A DNA stretch of 64,000 nt. It comes from Winogradskyella marina (GTDB lineage: Bacteria > Bacteroidota > Bacteroidia > Flavobacteriales > Flavobacteriaceae). A program made the position numbers and the translations under genes. The notes under the pieces were generated by a model. It worked only from the letters and a program-made list of their open reading frames with translations, did no database searches and was not told the origin of the DNA. Every line of letters starts with the position of its first letter. Within the stretch, counting starts at the first letter, position 1. This document shows, piece after piece, positions 26,058 through 35,061 of the stretch. The DNA is taken from assembly GCF_015645385.1 (NCBI RefSeq), contig NZ_JADOET010000002.1, positions 248,001 through 312,000 of the forward strand, read 5' to 3'.

Positions 26058-27380
26058 CTATTTCTTCTTCAGACCAAGCTTATGCCCATAAAAAGCATAA
26101 TATAGAATAACGACATAACAAGGTAATAAGACCCAATAGCCAAAAGATGAAGCTTCAGCTAAAGCAGATGTTTCCAAAATTCCATTGGTTATAAGTTCCT
26201 CTTTTTTATGATCGACAATAGCGCCATATAAAGGAGGCAGAATAGCACCACCTGAAATAGCCATAATCAACAAGGCAGAAGCCGTTTCTGTAAACTTTCC
26301 TAAGCCTGTTAATGCTAACGGCCAAATGGCAGGCCAAACTAAAGCGTTGGCGATTCCAAGTGCCGAAACAAAAAGAACAGATGTAAATCCAGTGGTAAAT
26401 ACAATACAAAACGATAATACAATGCCTAATACAGCACTTAGTTTTAGTGCCAACGCCTGACTTATATATTTTGGGATTAAAAAGACACCCAGGGCGTATG
26501 TGCCTACCATAGCCATTAAGGTAAACAAGGTGAAAAATTTAGCAGTTTCAGCAGGAATATCTAAGGCTATCCCATAAGCTATAATAGTATCTCCAGCGAT
26601 AACCTCAACACCAACATAAAGAAATAACGCTAATACCCCCAACCATAAATGCGGGAATTGAAAAATAGAGGTTTTAGATTTTTCACCATCTTTTGGAATC
26701 GCAATAGGTTCGGGTTCTACATTTGGTAACGGAGCTTTTCGTATTAAAATACCAAGTATAAATAACACAACAGCCATAATAATGTATGGTGTGATAACAC
26801 TATCTGCCATGGTGTTTAAGATACTTGCTTTTTCGGCGACATCTACAGTGCTTAATTGGGCTTTCATATCGTCGATTCCCGACAATAAAATGGCACCAAA
26901 AATAACCGAACCAAGGGCGCCTGCGACTTTATTCGCAATACCCATAATAGCAATACGCTTTGCGGCACTTTCTATTGGGCCAAGTATCGTAATGTATGGG
27001 TTAGAGGCTGTTTGTAATAAGGTCATTCCCATCCCTTGAATAAAAATTCCAGCTAAAAACATCCAATAAGTTCTGGCATTTGCCGCAGGAATAAAAACCA
27101 AAGCACCAATAGCCATAATGGCTAAGCCTAAAGACATACCTTTTTTAAATCCTATTTTATTTATAATATAAGATGCTGGCAAGGCCATCACTACAAACGA
27201 TATATAAGATGCCGATGCCACCAAATAAGACTGTGCATCTGTTAACTCGTTTATGGTTTTCATAAAAGGGATTAAAGCACCATTAATCCATGTGACAAAA
27301 CCAAAAATAAAGAATAAGCCAGCAATAATTAGTATAGGAACTAAGGTGCTGTGTTTAGGTTGTGAAATAGTCGCTTTCAT
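26058..27380 (-). CDS. FucP-type MFS sugar:H+ symporter, probably for L-rhamnose
   Basis: 440 residues with about 12 hydrophobic segments. The N-terminus (FFIFGFVTWINGALIPFMK, about 21-39) is characteristic of the FucP family, as are GMGMTLLQTASNPYITILGP (about 115-134) and the C-terminal ISGGAILPPLYGAIVD. These inner-membrane carriers import L-fucose or related sugars with protons. Next to a rhamnose operon, L-rhamnose is the likely substrate. It is separated from rhaEW by 296 bases, so it has its own promoter or terminator; I did not find a clear -7 box upstream. Confidence 0.85.
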   Translation of the reverse strand: MKATISQPKHSTLVPILIIAGLFFIFGFVTWINGALIPFMKTINELTDAQSYLVASASYISFVVMALPASYIINKIGFKKGMSLGLAIMAIGALVFIPAANARTYWMFLAGIFIQGMGMTLLQTASNPYITILGPIESAAKRIAIMGIANKVAGALGSVIFGAILLSGIDDMKAQLSTVDVAEKASILNTMADSVITPYIIMAVVLFILGILIRKAPLPNVEPEPIAIPKDGEKSKTSIFQFPHLWLGVLALFLYVGVEVIAGDTIIAYGIALDIPAETAKFFTLFTLMAMVGTYALGVFLIPKYISQALALKLSAVLGIVLSFCIVFTTGFTSVLFVSALGIANALVWPAIWPLALTGLGKFTETASALLIMAISGGAILPPLYGAIVDHKKEELITNGILETSALAEASSFGYWVLLPCYVVILYYAFYGHKLGLKKK

Positions 27381-27462
27381 GTGTAGCTAGTGTTAATGTC
27401 ATTTGTTTCTACTGCCAAGATATTATATTTTCTATCAAAACCTTTAAAACACAAAAAAACTC

Positions 27463-27557
27463 TTACACTAAAAAAGTGTAAAAGGCCTTTTTTCCATAAA
27501 AATAAAGTACCCCAAAAAGTAATTACGGAAATCAGTAATCAAATAACAATAGTTATT
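27463..27557. other. Three inverted repeats between fucP-like gene and the pseudogene
   Basis: The 212-base gap 27381-27592 holds TTACAC/GTGTAA around TAAAAAA (27463-27481), ATTAC/GTAAT spaced by 8 bases (27521-27538) and AATAAC-AATA-GTTATT (27542-27557). They lie upstream of the symporter gene on the minus strand and could be operators or weak terminators. No protein-coding feature is supported here. Confidence 0.4.
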
Positions 27558-27592
27558 CCTATTTTTAAGATTTCAATAAACCAAAGTTACTA

Positions 27593-27792
27593 ATGGCACT
27601 ATATCAGGTATCTGTATTAAAACAGCAACTTAAACTGATAGTGAAACAATTTGCAGAAGCTGTCACTTCGAGCGCAGTCGAGAAGTCTCAACCAGTAGAA
27701 GTGCCAACCTTAACCAAATCGATGCAGCAATTGACCAAATGGTGTATGGGTTGTATGGGTTAACTGAGGATGAAATTGCAGAGAACAGTTAA
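27593..27792 (+). pseudogene. Collapsed type II/IIG restriction-modification gene (start and end only)
   Basis: The ATG at 27593 begins MALYQVSVLKQQLKL, like the first residues of a family of large Eco57I-type restriction/methyltransferase proteins in Bacteroidota. The stretch before the TAA at 27790 reads NQIDAAIDQMVYGLYGLTED then EIAENS, the usual C-terminus of that kind of enzyme. The two ends are in different frames and only about 60 bases apart, separated by a REP-like element at 27660-27691. An ancestral gene of several kilobases has therefore lost its middle. A defence-type gene (AbiH) follows 3 bases later. The family is recalled by pattern; a protein search would settle it. Confidence 0.6.
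27660..27691. repeat. REP-like dispersed repeat
   Basis: The sequence CACTTCGAGCGCAGTCGAGA and its flanks resemble a short imperfect-hairpin repeat that I know as widespread between genes in Flavobacteriaceae. Here it sits at the deletion junction of the collapsed restriction gene. It is the only copy I found in the window. Confidence 0.55.
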
Positions 27793-27795
27793 AAT

Positions 27796-28941
27796 ATGGC
27801 AAGTATAAAAACTATAAATAAGTTATTTCTAGTAGGTAATGGTTTTGATAGAGCATTAGGTTTAAAAACTACATATGAAGATTTTTTATTTTGGTATTTC
27901 ACAAACTTTATCGTTAAAGCTTTAGAAGTTCAAAATACTATAATAAATGATTCTGGCAATCATGAATATTATTATAACACCGATTTACTAATCACTTATT
28001 CTCACAGTGTAAAATCAATCGATAATAATAATCTTATTGAGAATTTTAAAAAGAACAATATCACTTATGAAAAAATAAGAAAGTTTATAAATAATAGCTC
28101 AAGCCAGTATAAATTGACAATTAAATCTGATTTACTTAAAGCAGTTTTAGAAGAATCCATAAAGGGTTGGGTTGACATAGAAGGAGTTTATTTTAAATTA
28201 TTAAAAAAGGCGTTTAAAAGTAAAGACAAAGTATCGATAGATAGTCTTAATAAAGATATAGTTTGCTTAACTAAATTATTAAAAGACTATTTAAGTCAAT
28301 TAGATATATCTAAAACAACAGAGAAAACTGTAAGTCAGAAATATATTGACCAATTTATAAGTCCAATTGTTCCTGGTGATGTTATTTATCCAATAAAAGA
28401 ACACACAATTAAATCAAATAGATATTATTTTTTAAATTTTAATTATACCAAAACACTTTCAAATATTCTTTTAACCTTACCAGATGATTACTTTAAAAAA
28501 TATGGTCATGAGATAGACGCTTTCATATCTCACATTCATGGCGATATAGATAGAGAAGAAATTGTATTCGGTTATGGTGATGAAATGGATAAAGATTACA
28601 AAGGCATTGAAGAATTAAATGATAATCGTTTTTTTGAAAATATAAAATCGTTTAAGTATAATAAAGCATACGAGTACCGTGACCTTTTAAGGTTTTTAAA
28701 TACTGAAGAATATCAAGTTATTATTTATGGTCACTCATGTGGTTTGTCAGATAGATTATTACTTAACGAGGTTTTTGAGCATGACAACTGTAAATCAATA
28801 AAAATATATTATTATAATGAAGCAGAGTTTACCACTAAAACTATGGATATCTCTAGACATTTTAATAGCAATCAAGTAATGCGGCAAAAAATTGTTGAGT
28901 TTGATGAAGAAAATAGAATACCGCAAACAATGATATCATAA
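27796..28941 (+). CDS. abiH: AbiH-family abortive infection protein
   Basis: 381 residues. The N-terminus KLFLVGNGFDRALGLKTTYE (about 10-29) and DFL after it are the signature of the AbiH family (bacteriophage abortive infection). Further family-like elements are YYFLNFNYTKTL (about 210), SHIHGD, VFGYGDE (about 258) and IIYGHSCGLSDRLLL near the C-terminus. AbiH was described as a phage abortive-infection protein in Lactococcus; its mechanism is unclear. It starts 3 bases after the remnant of a restriction gene, which fits a decayed defence island. No partner gene is seen downstream. Confidence 0.82.
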   Translation: MASIKTINKLFLVGNGFDRALGLKTTYEDFLFWYFTNFIVKALEVQNTIINDSGNHEYYYNTDLLITYSHSVKSIDNNNLIENFKKNNITYEKIRKFINNSSSQYKLTIKSDLLKAVLEESIKGWVDIEGVYFKLLKKAFKSKDKVSIDSLNKDIVCLTKLLKDYLSQLDISKTTEKTVSQKYIDQFISPIVPGDVIYPIKEHTIKSNRYYFLNFNYTKTLSNILLTLPDDYFKKYGHEIDAFISHIHGDIDREEIVFGYGDEMDKDYKGIEELNDNRFFENIKSFKYNKAYEYRDLLRFLNTEEYQVIIYGHSCGLSDRLLLNEVFEHDNCKSIKIYYYNEAEFTTKTMDISRHFNSNQVMRQKIVEFDEENRIPQTMIS

Positions 28942-29238
28942 AATAAGAGGGTTAAGATATATTACTTTACACATCACGCTAGTCATATTCACAAATGTCC
29001 AAAGTGTACCCTTAACTTTACTATAATCTTTATGTTTTTCTCTATTATGTAAGAGCAGATTAATAATTATTGATATGTTAGTATACTATGTTTTGGCTGC
29101 AAAAGGCAAAGTATGAGCATCAAAAATAATACCAGAAGAAATGTAAAATAGAGGTATTAAATTGAATAAAATTTATTAATATGCAAAAGCATCACAAACC
29201 TAATACCCCCTTCAATAAGGAATTATAAAATAAACATT

Positions 29239-30618
29239 ATGAGTAAAAACGCTGAGGTAAAATGTCCCAACTGTAAAGAAGTTTTCAAAGTAGACGATTC
29301 GGTGTATACAGACATTGTAAAACAAGTGCGCGACCAACAATTTCAAGAGGAGGTTAACAACCGTTTAGAAGTCGCTCAAAGAGAAAAGCAAGCAGCCATT
29401 CAATTAAAAGCTGCAGAACTAAAAAATGAGTTCCAAGGGCAATTAGCTCAAAAACAACGCGAAATAGAAGAGTTAACCCACAAAAGTAAGGCGCAATTAG
29501 TCGATGAGGTCTCTAAAAAAGAGAAATTCATTCAAGACTTACAATCTAAAATCCAAAATTCAGAAACTCAAAAATCATTAGAATTATCTAATGCAGTTAA
29601 GGATGCGGCCGAAGCATTATCTAAAAAAGAAGCCGAAATAAAAGCCTTAGAAGCTAAAATAGAAAACACCAACATCCAAAAAACATTAGAACTGTCTACA
29701 GCCGTTAGAGAGGTAGAAAAAGAAAGAGACCAGCTCAAAAACGATTTAAAGAGTAAAGACACCGAAAAAGAACTTTTAGAAAAGTCTTTAGTAGAACAGT
29801 TCAAAAATAAATTAGAACACAAAGACGAAGCCTTAAAACTAAAAGAAGAGGAAATAGAGCGCCTTAAAGATTACAAGCAGAAGCTATCCACCAAAATGAT
29901 TGGCGAAACGCTAGAGCAGCACTGCGAAACCGAATTCAATAAATTACGAGCAACCGCCTTTCAAAATGCCTATTTCGAAAAAGATAACGATGCCTCTGGC
30001 GGTACCAAAGGCGATTATATTTACAAAGAACAAGATGTTAATGGCAACGAAGTCATTTCTATTATGTTCGAAATGAAAAACGAAAACGACCAAACCGCGA
30101 CTAAAAAGAAAAACGAAGACTTCTTTGCCAAACTAGACAAAGACCGAAAAGCAAAAGGCTGCGAATATGCCGTATTGGTATCCTTATTAGAAGCCGATAA
30201 CGAATTTTACAACACAGGGATTGTAGACGTCTCTTACAAATACGACAAAATGTACGTGGTACGTCCGCAGTTTTTTATCCCTATTATATCCTTGCTGCGT
30301 AATGCAGGCATGAAATCCTTACAGTACAAAGCCGAACTAACACTCATGCGGAATCAAAATGTGGACATCACTAATTTTGAAGAAAAAATAAACGATTTTA
30401 AAACCGGTTTTGCAAGAAACTACGATTTAGCCAGTCGTCAATTTGGGGAAGCTATCAAAGAGATTGATAAAACCATGAACCACCTGCAAAAAACCAAAGA
30501 TAATTTACTATCCTCAGTAAATAACCTGCGTTTAGCAAACAACAAAGCCGAAGATTTAACTATTAAAAAATTGACGCGTGGCAACCCAACCATGAAACAA
30601 AAATTTGAAGACTTATAA
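29239..30618 (+). CDS. DUF2130 protein with coiled coil and nuclease-like core
   Basis: 459 residues. The N-terminus has a small zinc-ribbon-like motif ([10 protein letters not shown], about 7-16). A long charged coiled coil follows (about 30-215). The C-terminal domain has KGDYIYKE and [10 protein letters not shown] (near 255-285), in which the D and ExK pattern resembles a PD-(D/E)xK nuclease core, then [10 protein letters not shown] and [15 protein letters not shown]. This is the DUF2130 family, of unknown cellular role and distantly like RmuC. It stands alone after a 297-base gap in which I see no gene. A fragment of a second copy follows at 30724. Confidence 0.8.
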   Translation: MSKNAEVKCPNCKEVFKVDDSVYTDIVKQVRDQQFQEEVNNRLEVAQREKQAAIQLKAAELKNEFQGQLAQKQREIEELTHKSKAQLVDEVSKKEKFIQDLQSKIQNSETQKSLELSNAVKDAAEALSKKEAEIKALEAKIENTNIQKTLELSTAVREVEKERDQLKNDLKSKDTEKELLEKSLVEQFKNKLEHKDEALKLKEEEIERLKDYKQKLSTKMIGETLEQHCETEFNKLRATAFQNAYFEKDNDASGGTKGDYIYKEQDVNGNEVISIMFEMKNENDQTATKKKNEDFFAKLDKDRKAKGCEYAVLVSLLEADNEFYNTGIVDVSYKYDKMYVVRPQFFIPIISLLRNAGMKSLQYKAELTLMRNQNVDITNFEEKINDFKTGFARNYDLASRQFGEAIKEIDKTMNHLQKTKDNLLSSVNNLRLANNKAEDLTIKKLTRGNPTMKQKFEDL

Positions 30619-30723
30619 ATATCTCTAATTGTACTTCCCTTAAGGTAAATGTTTATGTACGCTTTTATGATTATTATTAGTGCCAATTAGTATCTATTTT
30701 TCTCTCTGCGAAACTCTATGTAA

Positions 30724-30810
30724 TTTTGCAAGAAACTACGATTTGGCCAGTCGTCAATTTGTGGAAGCCATCAAAGAGATAGATAAAACCATGAAACACC
30801 TAAATAAATG
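30724..30810 (+). pseudogene. 3' fragment of a second DUF2130 gene
   Basis: Bases 30724-30805 repeat 30408-30489 with only a few differences, at an offset of 316 bases. The frame reads [20 protein letters not shown] and TMKHLNK before the stop at 30808-30810. It is the tail of a DUF2130 paralogue whose body is lost. The stop overlaps the start of the next gene (ATGA), suggesting the lost copy formed an operon with it. Confidence 0.8.
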
Positions 30811-31158
30811 AACACATTTCCAAACCTTAACAGAACAATAGTTTTAATTGAAGGAAAGCAACCATTTTACGATTGGATAAACTCAGTATTTCCATCCGAC
30901 GAGCCACTAAAGCCAGAAGACACAGTAGAGCACAATAGCTACCTCTTAGAGTCAGAATTATATTTCGAAGAACCAAAAGAAGCATTACAAGACTACTGGA
31001 AAGACATTTTCGAAAACGAACTATTCGATATGTGTACAGATCCTAATGATTGGCCAAAAATCAGCTGGTCACTTTTCAATAAATATTTCCAATGTCATTT
31101 TAGCAGCATCGTTCATGATTTGGGCAAAGATTCCCTAAAACAAGAAACCTTTATATAA
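30808..31158 (+). CDS. Small acidic protein of unknown function
   Basis: 116 residues, no signal peptide or membrane segment. The sequence is rich in acidic and aromatic residues (for example EGKQPFYDWINSVFPSDEP and SWSLFNKYFQCHFSSIVHDL). I do not recognise a named family. The start overlaps the stop of the DUF2130 fragment by 4 bases (ATGA), which is strong evidence that it was translated as the second gene of an operon with a DUF2130 gene. It is probably a partner of DUF2130 proteins. It ends just before a heptanucleotide repeat. Confidence 0.65.
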   Translation: MNTFPNLNRTIVLIEGKQPFYDWINSVFPSDEPLKPEDTVEHNSYLLESELYFEEPKEALQDYWKDIFENELFDMCTDPNDWPKISWSLFNKYFQCHFSSIVHDLGKDSLKQETFI

Positions 31159-31161
31159 CTT

Positions 31162-31217
31162 ATCCCTAATCCCTAATTCCTAATTCCTAATTCCTAATCC
31201 CTCATACCTCACACCCC
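31162..31217. repeat. Heptanucleotide tandem repeat (ATYCCTA)
   Basis: Eight 7-base units: ATCCCTA twice, ATTCCTA three times, then ATCCCTC, ATACCTC and ACACCCC. The last units run over the stop and final codons of the minus-strand gene ending at 31202. Such an array can change length by slippage and here would alter that protein's C-terminus. Confidence 0.85.
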
Positions 31218-31948
31218 AAAACACAACATCCAATCCCACCATTCAACCCATAAACCTCACCATCCACCACCTCACAAAAACGGAGTCCCAAAATCGCAAT
31301 CCCAGTATACTCCGTTGAGATCATGGTATCAGGGACAAGTGTAAATGAAGCAGAAGCCGTTCCAACCTCCAATAATTGAGTAGGTGAAACCGAAAGGGTT
31401 GACGATAAACCATCAAAATCAAAGTCCAAAACTCCTAACGTAACACCAATATGTGTTGCTGATTTAGGAGACTTAAAGACACCAAAATTAAAATCACTAA
31501 CAGTGAATTGCTGTGAACTCCAGTCAAAAGTAGCACGATCAGACAACGCATCTAAGAGTTGATGCCGAGGTGTAAACACAAACCGCGACAATAAACGCTT
31601 GCCCTTTGCAGTCTGTAAACCATGTGTTACCCGACGTTGACCACGTTCAGAAACACCATCTAAAGCTTTAATACCTAAAAATAATTGCATCAATCTAGTG
31701 TGCAATGCCCGACCTTTAATGTCTGATAAAAATGGAGATAAAGCCAATCGAAATGCTTTTTTCACCTGACTGCAATGTCCAAATTCACTAGCATTCTCGC
31801 GTACACGTTGCATATTGGGCTGCGTTCGTATCGCGTTGCCATTAAAGCCACCACCAGCTTTACGAGCATAGCCAACACCCTTAACAACATAAAAATTAAC
31901 AGCACCCAAAGTACCTGTTATTTTAAATAAACCTTTCTGCCGCGCCAT
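31202..31948 (-). CDS. Conserved Bacteroidota protein of unknown function (MARQKG family)
   Basis: 248 residues from the ATG at 31948. An upstream TTG at 31978 is in frame, but the family start MARQKGLFKITGTLGAVNFY fits 31948. Then come ARKAGGGFNGNAI and RVRENASEFGHC, which recall a family seen in many Flavobacteriaceae genomes (MARQKGxxKxxGTIGDxxFY), often in several copies. Its function is unknown to me. The C-terminal half is beta-rich. An inverted repeat (ACTAC-TAAA-GTAGT) lies just upstream of the start at 31951-31965. The gene sits between two repeat regions, in a variable part of the window. Confidence 0.6.
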   Translation of the reverse strand: MARQKGLFKITGTLGAVNFYVVKGVGYARKAGGGFNGNAIRTQPNMQRVRENASEFGHCSQVKKAFRLALSPFLSDIKGRALHTRLMQLFLGIKALDGVSERGQRRVTHGLQTAKGKRLLSRFVFTPRHQLLDALSDRATFDWSSQQFTVSDFNFGVFKSPKSATHIGVTLGVLDFDFDGLSSTLSVSPTQLLEVGTASASFTLVPDTMISTEYTGIAILGLRFCEVVDGEVYGLNGGIGCCVLGCEV

Positions 31949-32120
31949 AATACTACTAAAGTAGTCATTATTAGTCAAGTACGCAATAGGTATAGCGTAT
32001 CTATAGCGTATTAAACCCGTGTTATATCCGTATATAGTTCGTGTATGCCCTATGGAATCCCCAACTCAAATAGGAGTCATCAAAGTAGCATTCCATTATT
32101 AGTTGGGTAAAAACGAAGCT

Positions 32121-32283
32121 TGTACCGCTAGGCCCAAAATATGGGTAATGAAAAGATGGTAACAGTTGGTCTTGTGCCGTGAGGTACAATATATAGGTAG
32201 ATCTGTGCCGTTAGGTACAATATACGGGTAGCATAATAGGGGTAGCAAATCGGGTTATTCCAGCGTGCCTTTAGGTACGCCAT
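32121..32283. repeat. Cluster of four short hairpin repeats (GTRCC-N4-GGTAC core)
   Basis: Copies start at about 32121, 32173, 32204 and 32264. The core is a 5-base stem (GTGCC or GTACC pairing with GGTAC) around a 4-base loop, followed in three copies by an AATAT-like run and GGGTA or AGGTA. They fill most of the 515-base gap 31949-32463, which holds no gene. They look like REP-type dispersed elements. Confidence 0.6.
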
Positions 32284-32463
32284 GTGAAACGCTAAAGCCA
32301 CAATATAGGCCTTAGGCTTTAAGGTGAATTCAGAATCTCTTTAAGGAAATATTATAACAGCCAAACAAGGAATTAAAAGGCATAATTCCCCCATTATTAC
32401 CCTCGTTTTTATTATCTTAGACGTCCAGAGCAAAGCCATAGAAACATCATCAAAAATCGAAAC

Positions 32464-33129
32464 ATGTGGTACCTTAAAAATGCATTAACCCGAAAGAATT
32501 TAATGGCATTAACAGGCCTGTTTCTTTCTTTTTTCCTCATCATTCATTTAGTAGGGAACCTTCAACTCTTACTCCCTGAAGCCGAAGCACAATTACAATA
32601 CAATTGGTACAGCCGTTTATTGGCAGATAATATCTTTATTAAGATCATCGCGATGGTGCTTTACCTCTGTATATTGTTACATACCATAGATGCCATTTAC
32701 CTCACCATAAAAAGCAAAAAAGCCCAAGGTGCTGGCTATGCTAAAGATAAAAGAGGACGCGCCAGCAAATGGTATGCACGAAATATGATGTTCTTAGGAA
32801 GCATTGTCTTCCTCTTTTTAGTGATTCACTTTAAAGACTTTTGGTACCAATTTAAATTCGGGGAAATGCCCTTAGATGCCAACGGCAACAAAGACTTATA
32901 CACGTTGGTGGTGGAAGCCTTTGACCAATTATGGTATGTAATATTGTATGTTATTGCCATCATTGCACTGGGTTACCATCTGTTGCATGGTGTCTTTAGT
33001 GCACACAGAACCTTAGGACTTTACCATCCTTTATATTCCAAAATTGTAAAGTACTTAGGAATCATTTACACGGTGATTATGACCATAGGTTACATTATCA
33101 TTCCCATTTTTATTTATTTAAATCGCTAA
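32464..33129 (+). CDS. sdhC: Succinate dehydrogenase cytochrome b subunit
   Basis: 221 residues with five hydrophobic segments, as in the di-heme type B succinate:quinone oxidoreductases of Bacteroidota, which use one large membrane subunit. The first helix carries LTGLFLSFFLIIHLVGN (about 17-33) and the last part YHLLHGVFSAHRTLGL; the histidines in these helices are candidate heme ligands. It anchors the complex in the inner membrane and passes electrons to menaquinone. The gene is 3 bases before sdhA. Confidence 0.92.
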   Translation: MWYLKNALTRKNLMALTGLFLSFFLIIHLVGNLQLLLPEAEAQLQYNWYSRLLADNIFIKIIAMVLYLCILLHTIDAIYLTIKSKKAQGAGYAKDKRGRASKWYARNMMFLGSIVFLFLVIHFKDFWYQFKFGEMPLDANGNKDLYTLVVEAFDQLWYVILYVIAIIALGYHLLHGVFSAHRTLGLYHPLYSKIVKYLGIIYTVIMTIGYIIIPIFIYLNR

Positions 33130-33132
33130 ACC

Positions 33133-35055
33133 ATGGAACACGTTTTAAAATCCGAAATACCAGAAGGACCACTTAGCGAAAAGTGGAGTAACTATAAGAA
33201 ATACGCCAAATTGGTAAGTCCAAATAACCGAAAAAAGCTCGAAGTTATTGTCGTTGGCACAGGTTTAGCAGGCGCTTCTGCAGCGGCTTCACTTGCAGAA
33301 ATGGGATATAATGTGAAGAGCTTCTGCTTTCAAGATTCCCCTAGACGAGCACATTCCGTTGCAGCACAAGGTGGCGTTAATGCTGCAAAAAATTATAAAA
33401 ACGATGGTGACAGTGTATATCGTATGTTTTATGATACGTTGAAAGGCGGTGATTTTCGCTCTCGCGAAGCTAATACCTATCGACTAGCAGAGTGTTCAGC
33501 TAATTTAATAGACCAAGCTACAGCACAAGGCGTCCCTTTTGCAAGGGAATACGGAGGCTATCTCAGAAACCGTTCTTTTGGTGGTGTACAAGTATCCCGA
33601 ACATTTTACGCACGTGGGCAAACCGGACAACAATTATTATTAGGCTCTTATCAGGCTTTAATGCGGCAAGTCAACACCGGAAAAGTAAACTTATACGCCA
33701 GACACGAAATGCTAGATTTAGTACTTATTGATGGTAAAGCAAAAGGCATCATCGCCAGAAATTTAGATACTGGAAAGATAGAACGTCATGGAGCGCATGC
33801 CGTAGTGTTGGCTACAGGTGGTTTTGGAAAAATATATTACTTATCCACGTTAGCCATGGGTTGTAATGCTTCTGCTATTTGGCGCGCCCATAAAAAAGGA
33901 GCCTTTATGGCGAATCCAAGCTGGACACAAATTCACCCAACATGCCTACCACAAAGTGGTGCTTACCAATCGAAATTAACCTTAATGTCAGAATCCCTTC
34001 GGAATGATGGTAGAATCTGGGTACCAAAAGATAAAACCGACACTCGAAAAGCAAACGACATTCCTGAAGCGGATCGCGACTATTATTTAGAACGCAAATA
34101 TCCTGCCTTTGGAAACCTCGCACCGCGTGATATCGCTTCGCGTTCTGCTAAAGAACAAATTGATTTAGGTAAAGGCGTTGGACCTTTAAAAAACGCCGTA
34201 TATCTCGATTTTTCTAGAGCGATAAAAGAATATGGAAAGGATATTATTGCCGAACGTTACGGCAACTTATTCAAAATGTATAAAAAAATAACAGGAATTG
34301 ATGCCTATTTAGAACCGATGAAAATTTCACCAGCAGCCCACTTTTCTATGGGTGGCCTCTGGGTCGATTATGAATTGATGACCACCATTCCCGGACTCTT
34401 TGCCATAGGCGAAGCTAATTTTTCAGACCATGGAGCCAATCGATTAGGCGCGAATTCCTTATTACAAGCCTGTGTGGATGGCTATTTTGTGCTGCCTTAT
34501 ACATTACAAAATTTCTTAGCAGACGAAATTAAAAATCCAAAAACAGACATCAATCATCCTGAGTTTGAAAAAGCTGAAGCAGCAGTAATAAAACAGATGG
34601 AAGGGTTTCTAAGCACCAAAGGTACTAGAACAGCGGAAGAATTCAATAAGTTATTAGGAGCTGAATTGTATGATAAATGTGGTTTGTCTCGGTCTAAAGC
34701 GGGCTTAGAACAAGCCATAAAAAATATTCAGAAATTACGAGAAGCATTTAAAACCGATTTAATTGTGCCAGGTAAGACTTCGGAAGTGAATAGTGAATTA
34801 GAAAAATCAGGACGTGTAGCAGATTATTTAGAATTAGCCGAACTCATGTGTGTGGATGCTTTACAACGCGAAGAATCCTGTGGTGCACATTTTAGAACAG
34901 AACACCAAACGGAAGAAGGTGAAGCCAAACGAGACGATACTAATTTTTGTTATTCCTCGGCTTGGGAGTGGAACCAGAATCCTTCAACCCCAATACTGAA
35001 TAAAGAAAAGTTGACTTTTGAAACAGTTCAACCTTCCGTTAGAAGCTATAAATAA
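33133..35055 (+). CDS. sdhA: Succinate dehydrogenase/fumarate reductase flavoprotein subunit
   Basis: 640 residues. The FAD-binding start [21 protein letters not shown] (about 38-58, glycine-rich) is followed by [13 protein letters not shown], which holds the region of covalent FAD attachment, and by active-site elements THPTCLP-like ([10 protein letters not shown]) and [10 protein letters not shown]. It oxidises succinate to fumarate in the citric acid cycle as the soluble part of complex II. It is flanked tightly by sdhC (3 bases) and sdhB (6 bases) in one operon. Confidence 0.95.
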   Translation: MEHVLKSEIPEGPLSEKWSNYKKYAKLVSPNNRKKLEVIVVGTGLAGASAAASLAEMGYNVKSFCFQDSPRRAHSVAAQGGVNAAKNYKNDGDSVYRMFYDTLKGGDFRSREANTYRLAECSANLIDQATAQGVPFAREYGGYLRNRSFGGVQVSRTFYARGQTGQQLLLGSYQALMRQVNTGKVNLYARHEMLDLVLIDGKAKGIIARNLDTGKIERHGAHAVVLATGGFGKIYYLSTLAMGCNASAIWRAHKKGAFMANPSWTQIHPTCLPQSGAYQSKLTLMSESLRNDGRIWVPKDKTDTRKANDIPEADRDYYLERKYPAFGNLAPRDIASRSAKEQIDLGKGVGPLKNAVYLDFSRAIKEYGKDIIAERYGNLFKMYKKITGIDAYLEPMKISPAAHFSMGGLWVDYELMTTIPGLFAIGEANFSDHGANRLGANSLLQACVDGYFVLPYTLQNFLADEIKNPKTDINHPEFEKAEAAVIKQMEGFLSTKGTRTAEEFNKLLGAELYDKCGLSRSKAGLEQAIKNIQKLREAFKTDLIVPGKTSEVNSELEKSGRVADYLELAELMCVDALQREESCGAHFRTEHQTEEGEAKRDDTNFCYSSAWEWNQNPSTPILNKEKLTFETVQPSVRSYK

Positions 35056-35061
35056 AAGAGA

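Noticed and set aside
27390-27593. Plus-strand open frame of 67 codons downstream of the fucP-like promoter side
   Set aside because: No family pattern, Lys-rich low-complexity start, overlaps inverted repeats and an upstream regulatory region; more likely chance.
29239-30618. Restriction enzyme of the neighbouring collapsed R-M system
   Set aside because: The coiled coil and C-terminal motifs fit DUF2130, a family found without methyltransferases; no link to the R-M remnant beyond closeness.
31162-31217. CRISPR array
   Set aside because: Units are 7 bases long, contiguous and without spacers.
32121-32283. CRISPR or tRNA-like structures
   Set aside because: Copies are short, diverged and irregularly spaced, with no conserved spacer length and no cloverleaf.
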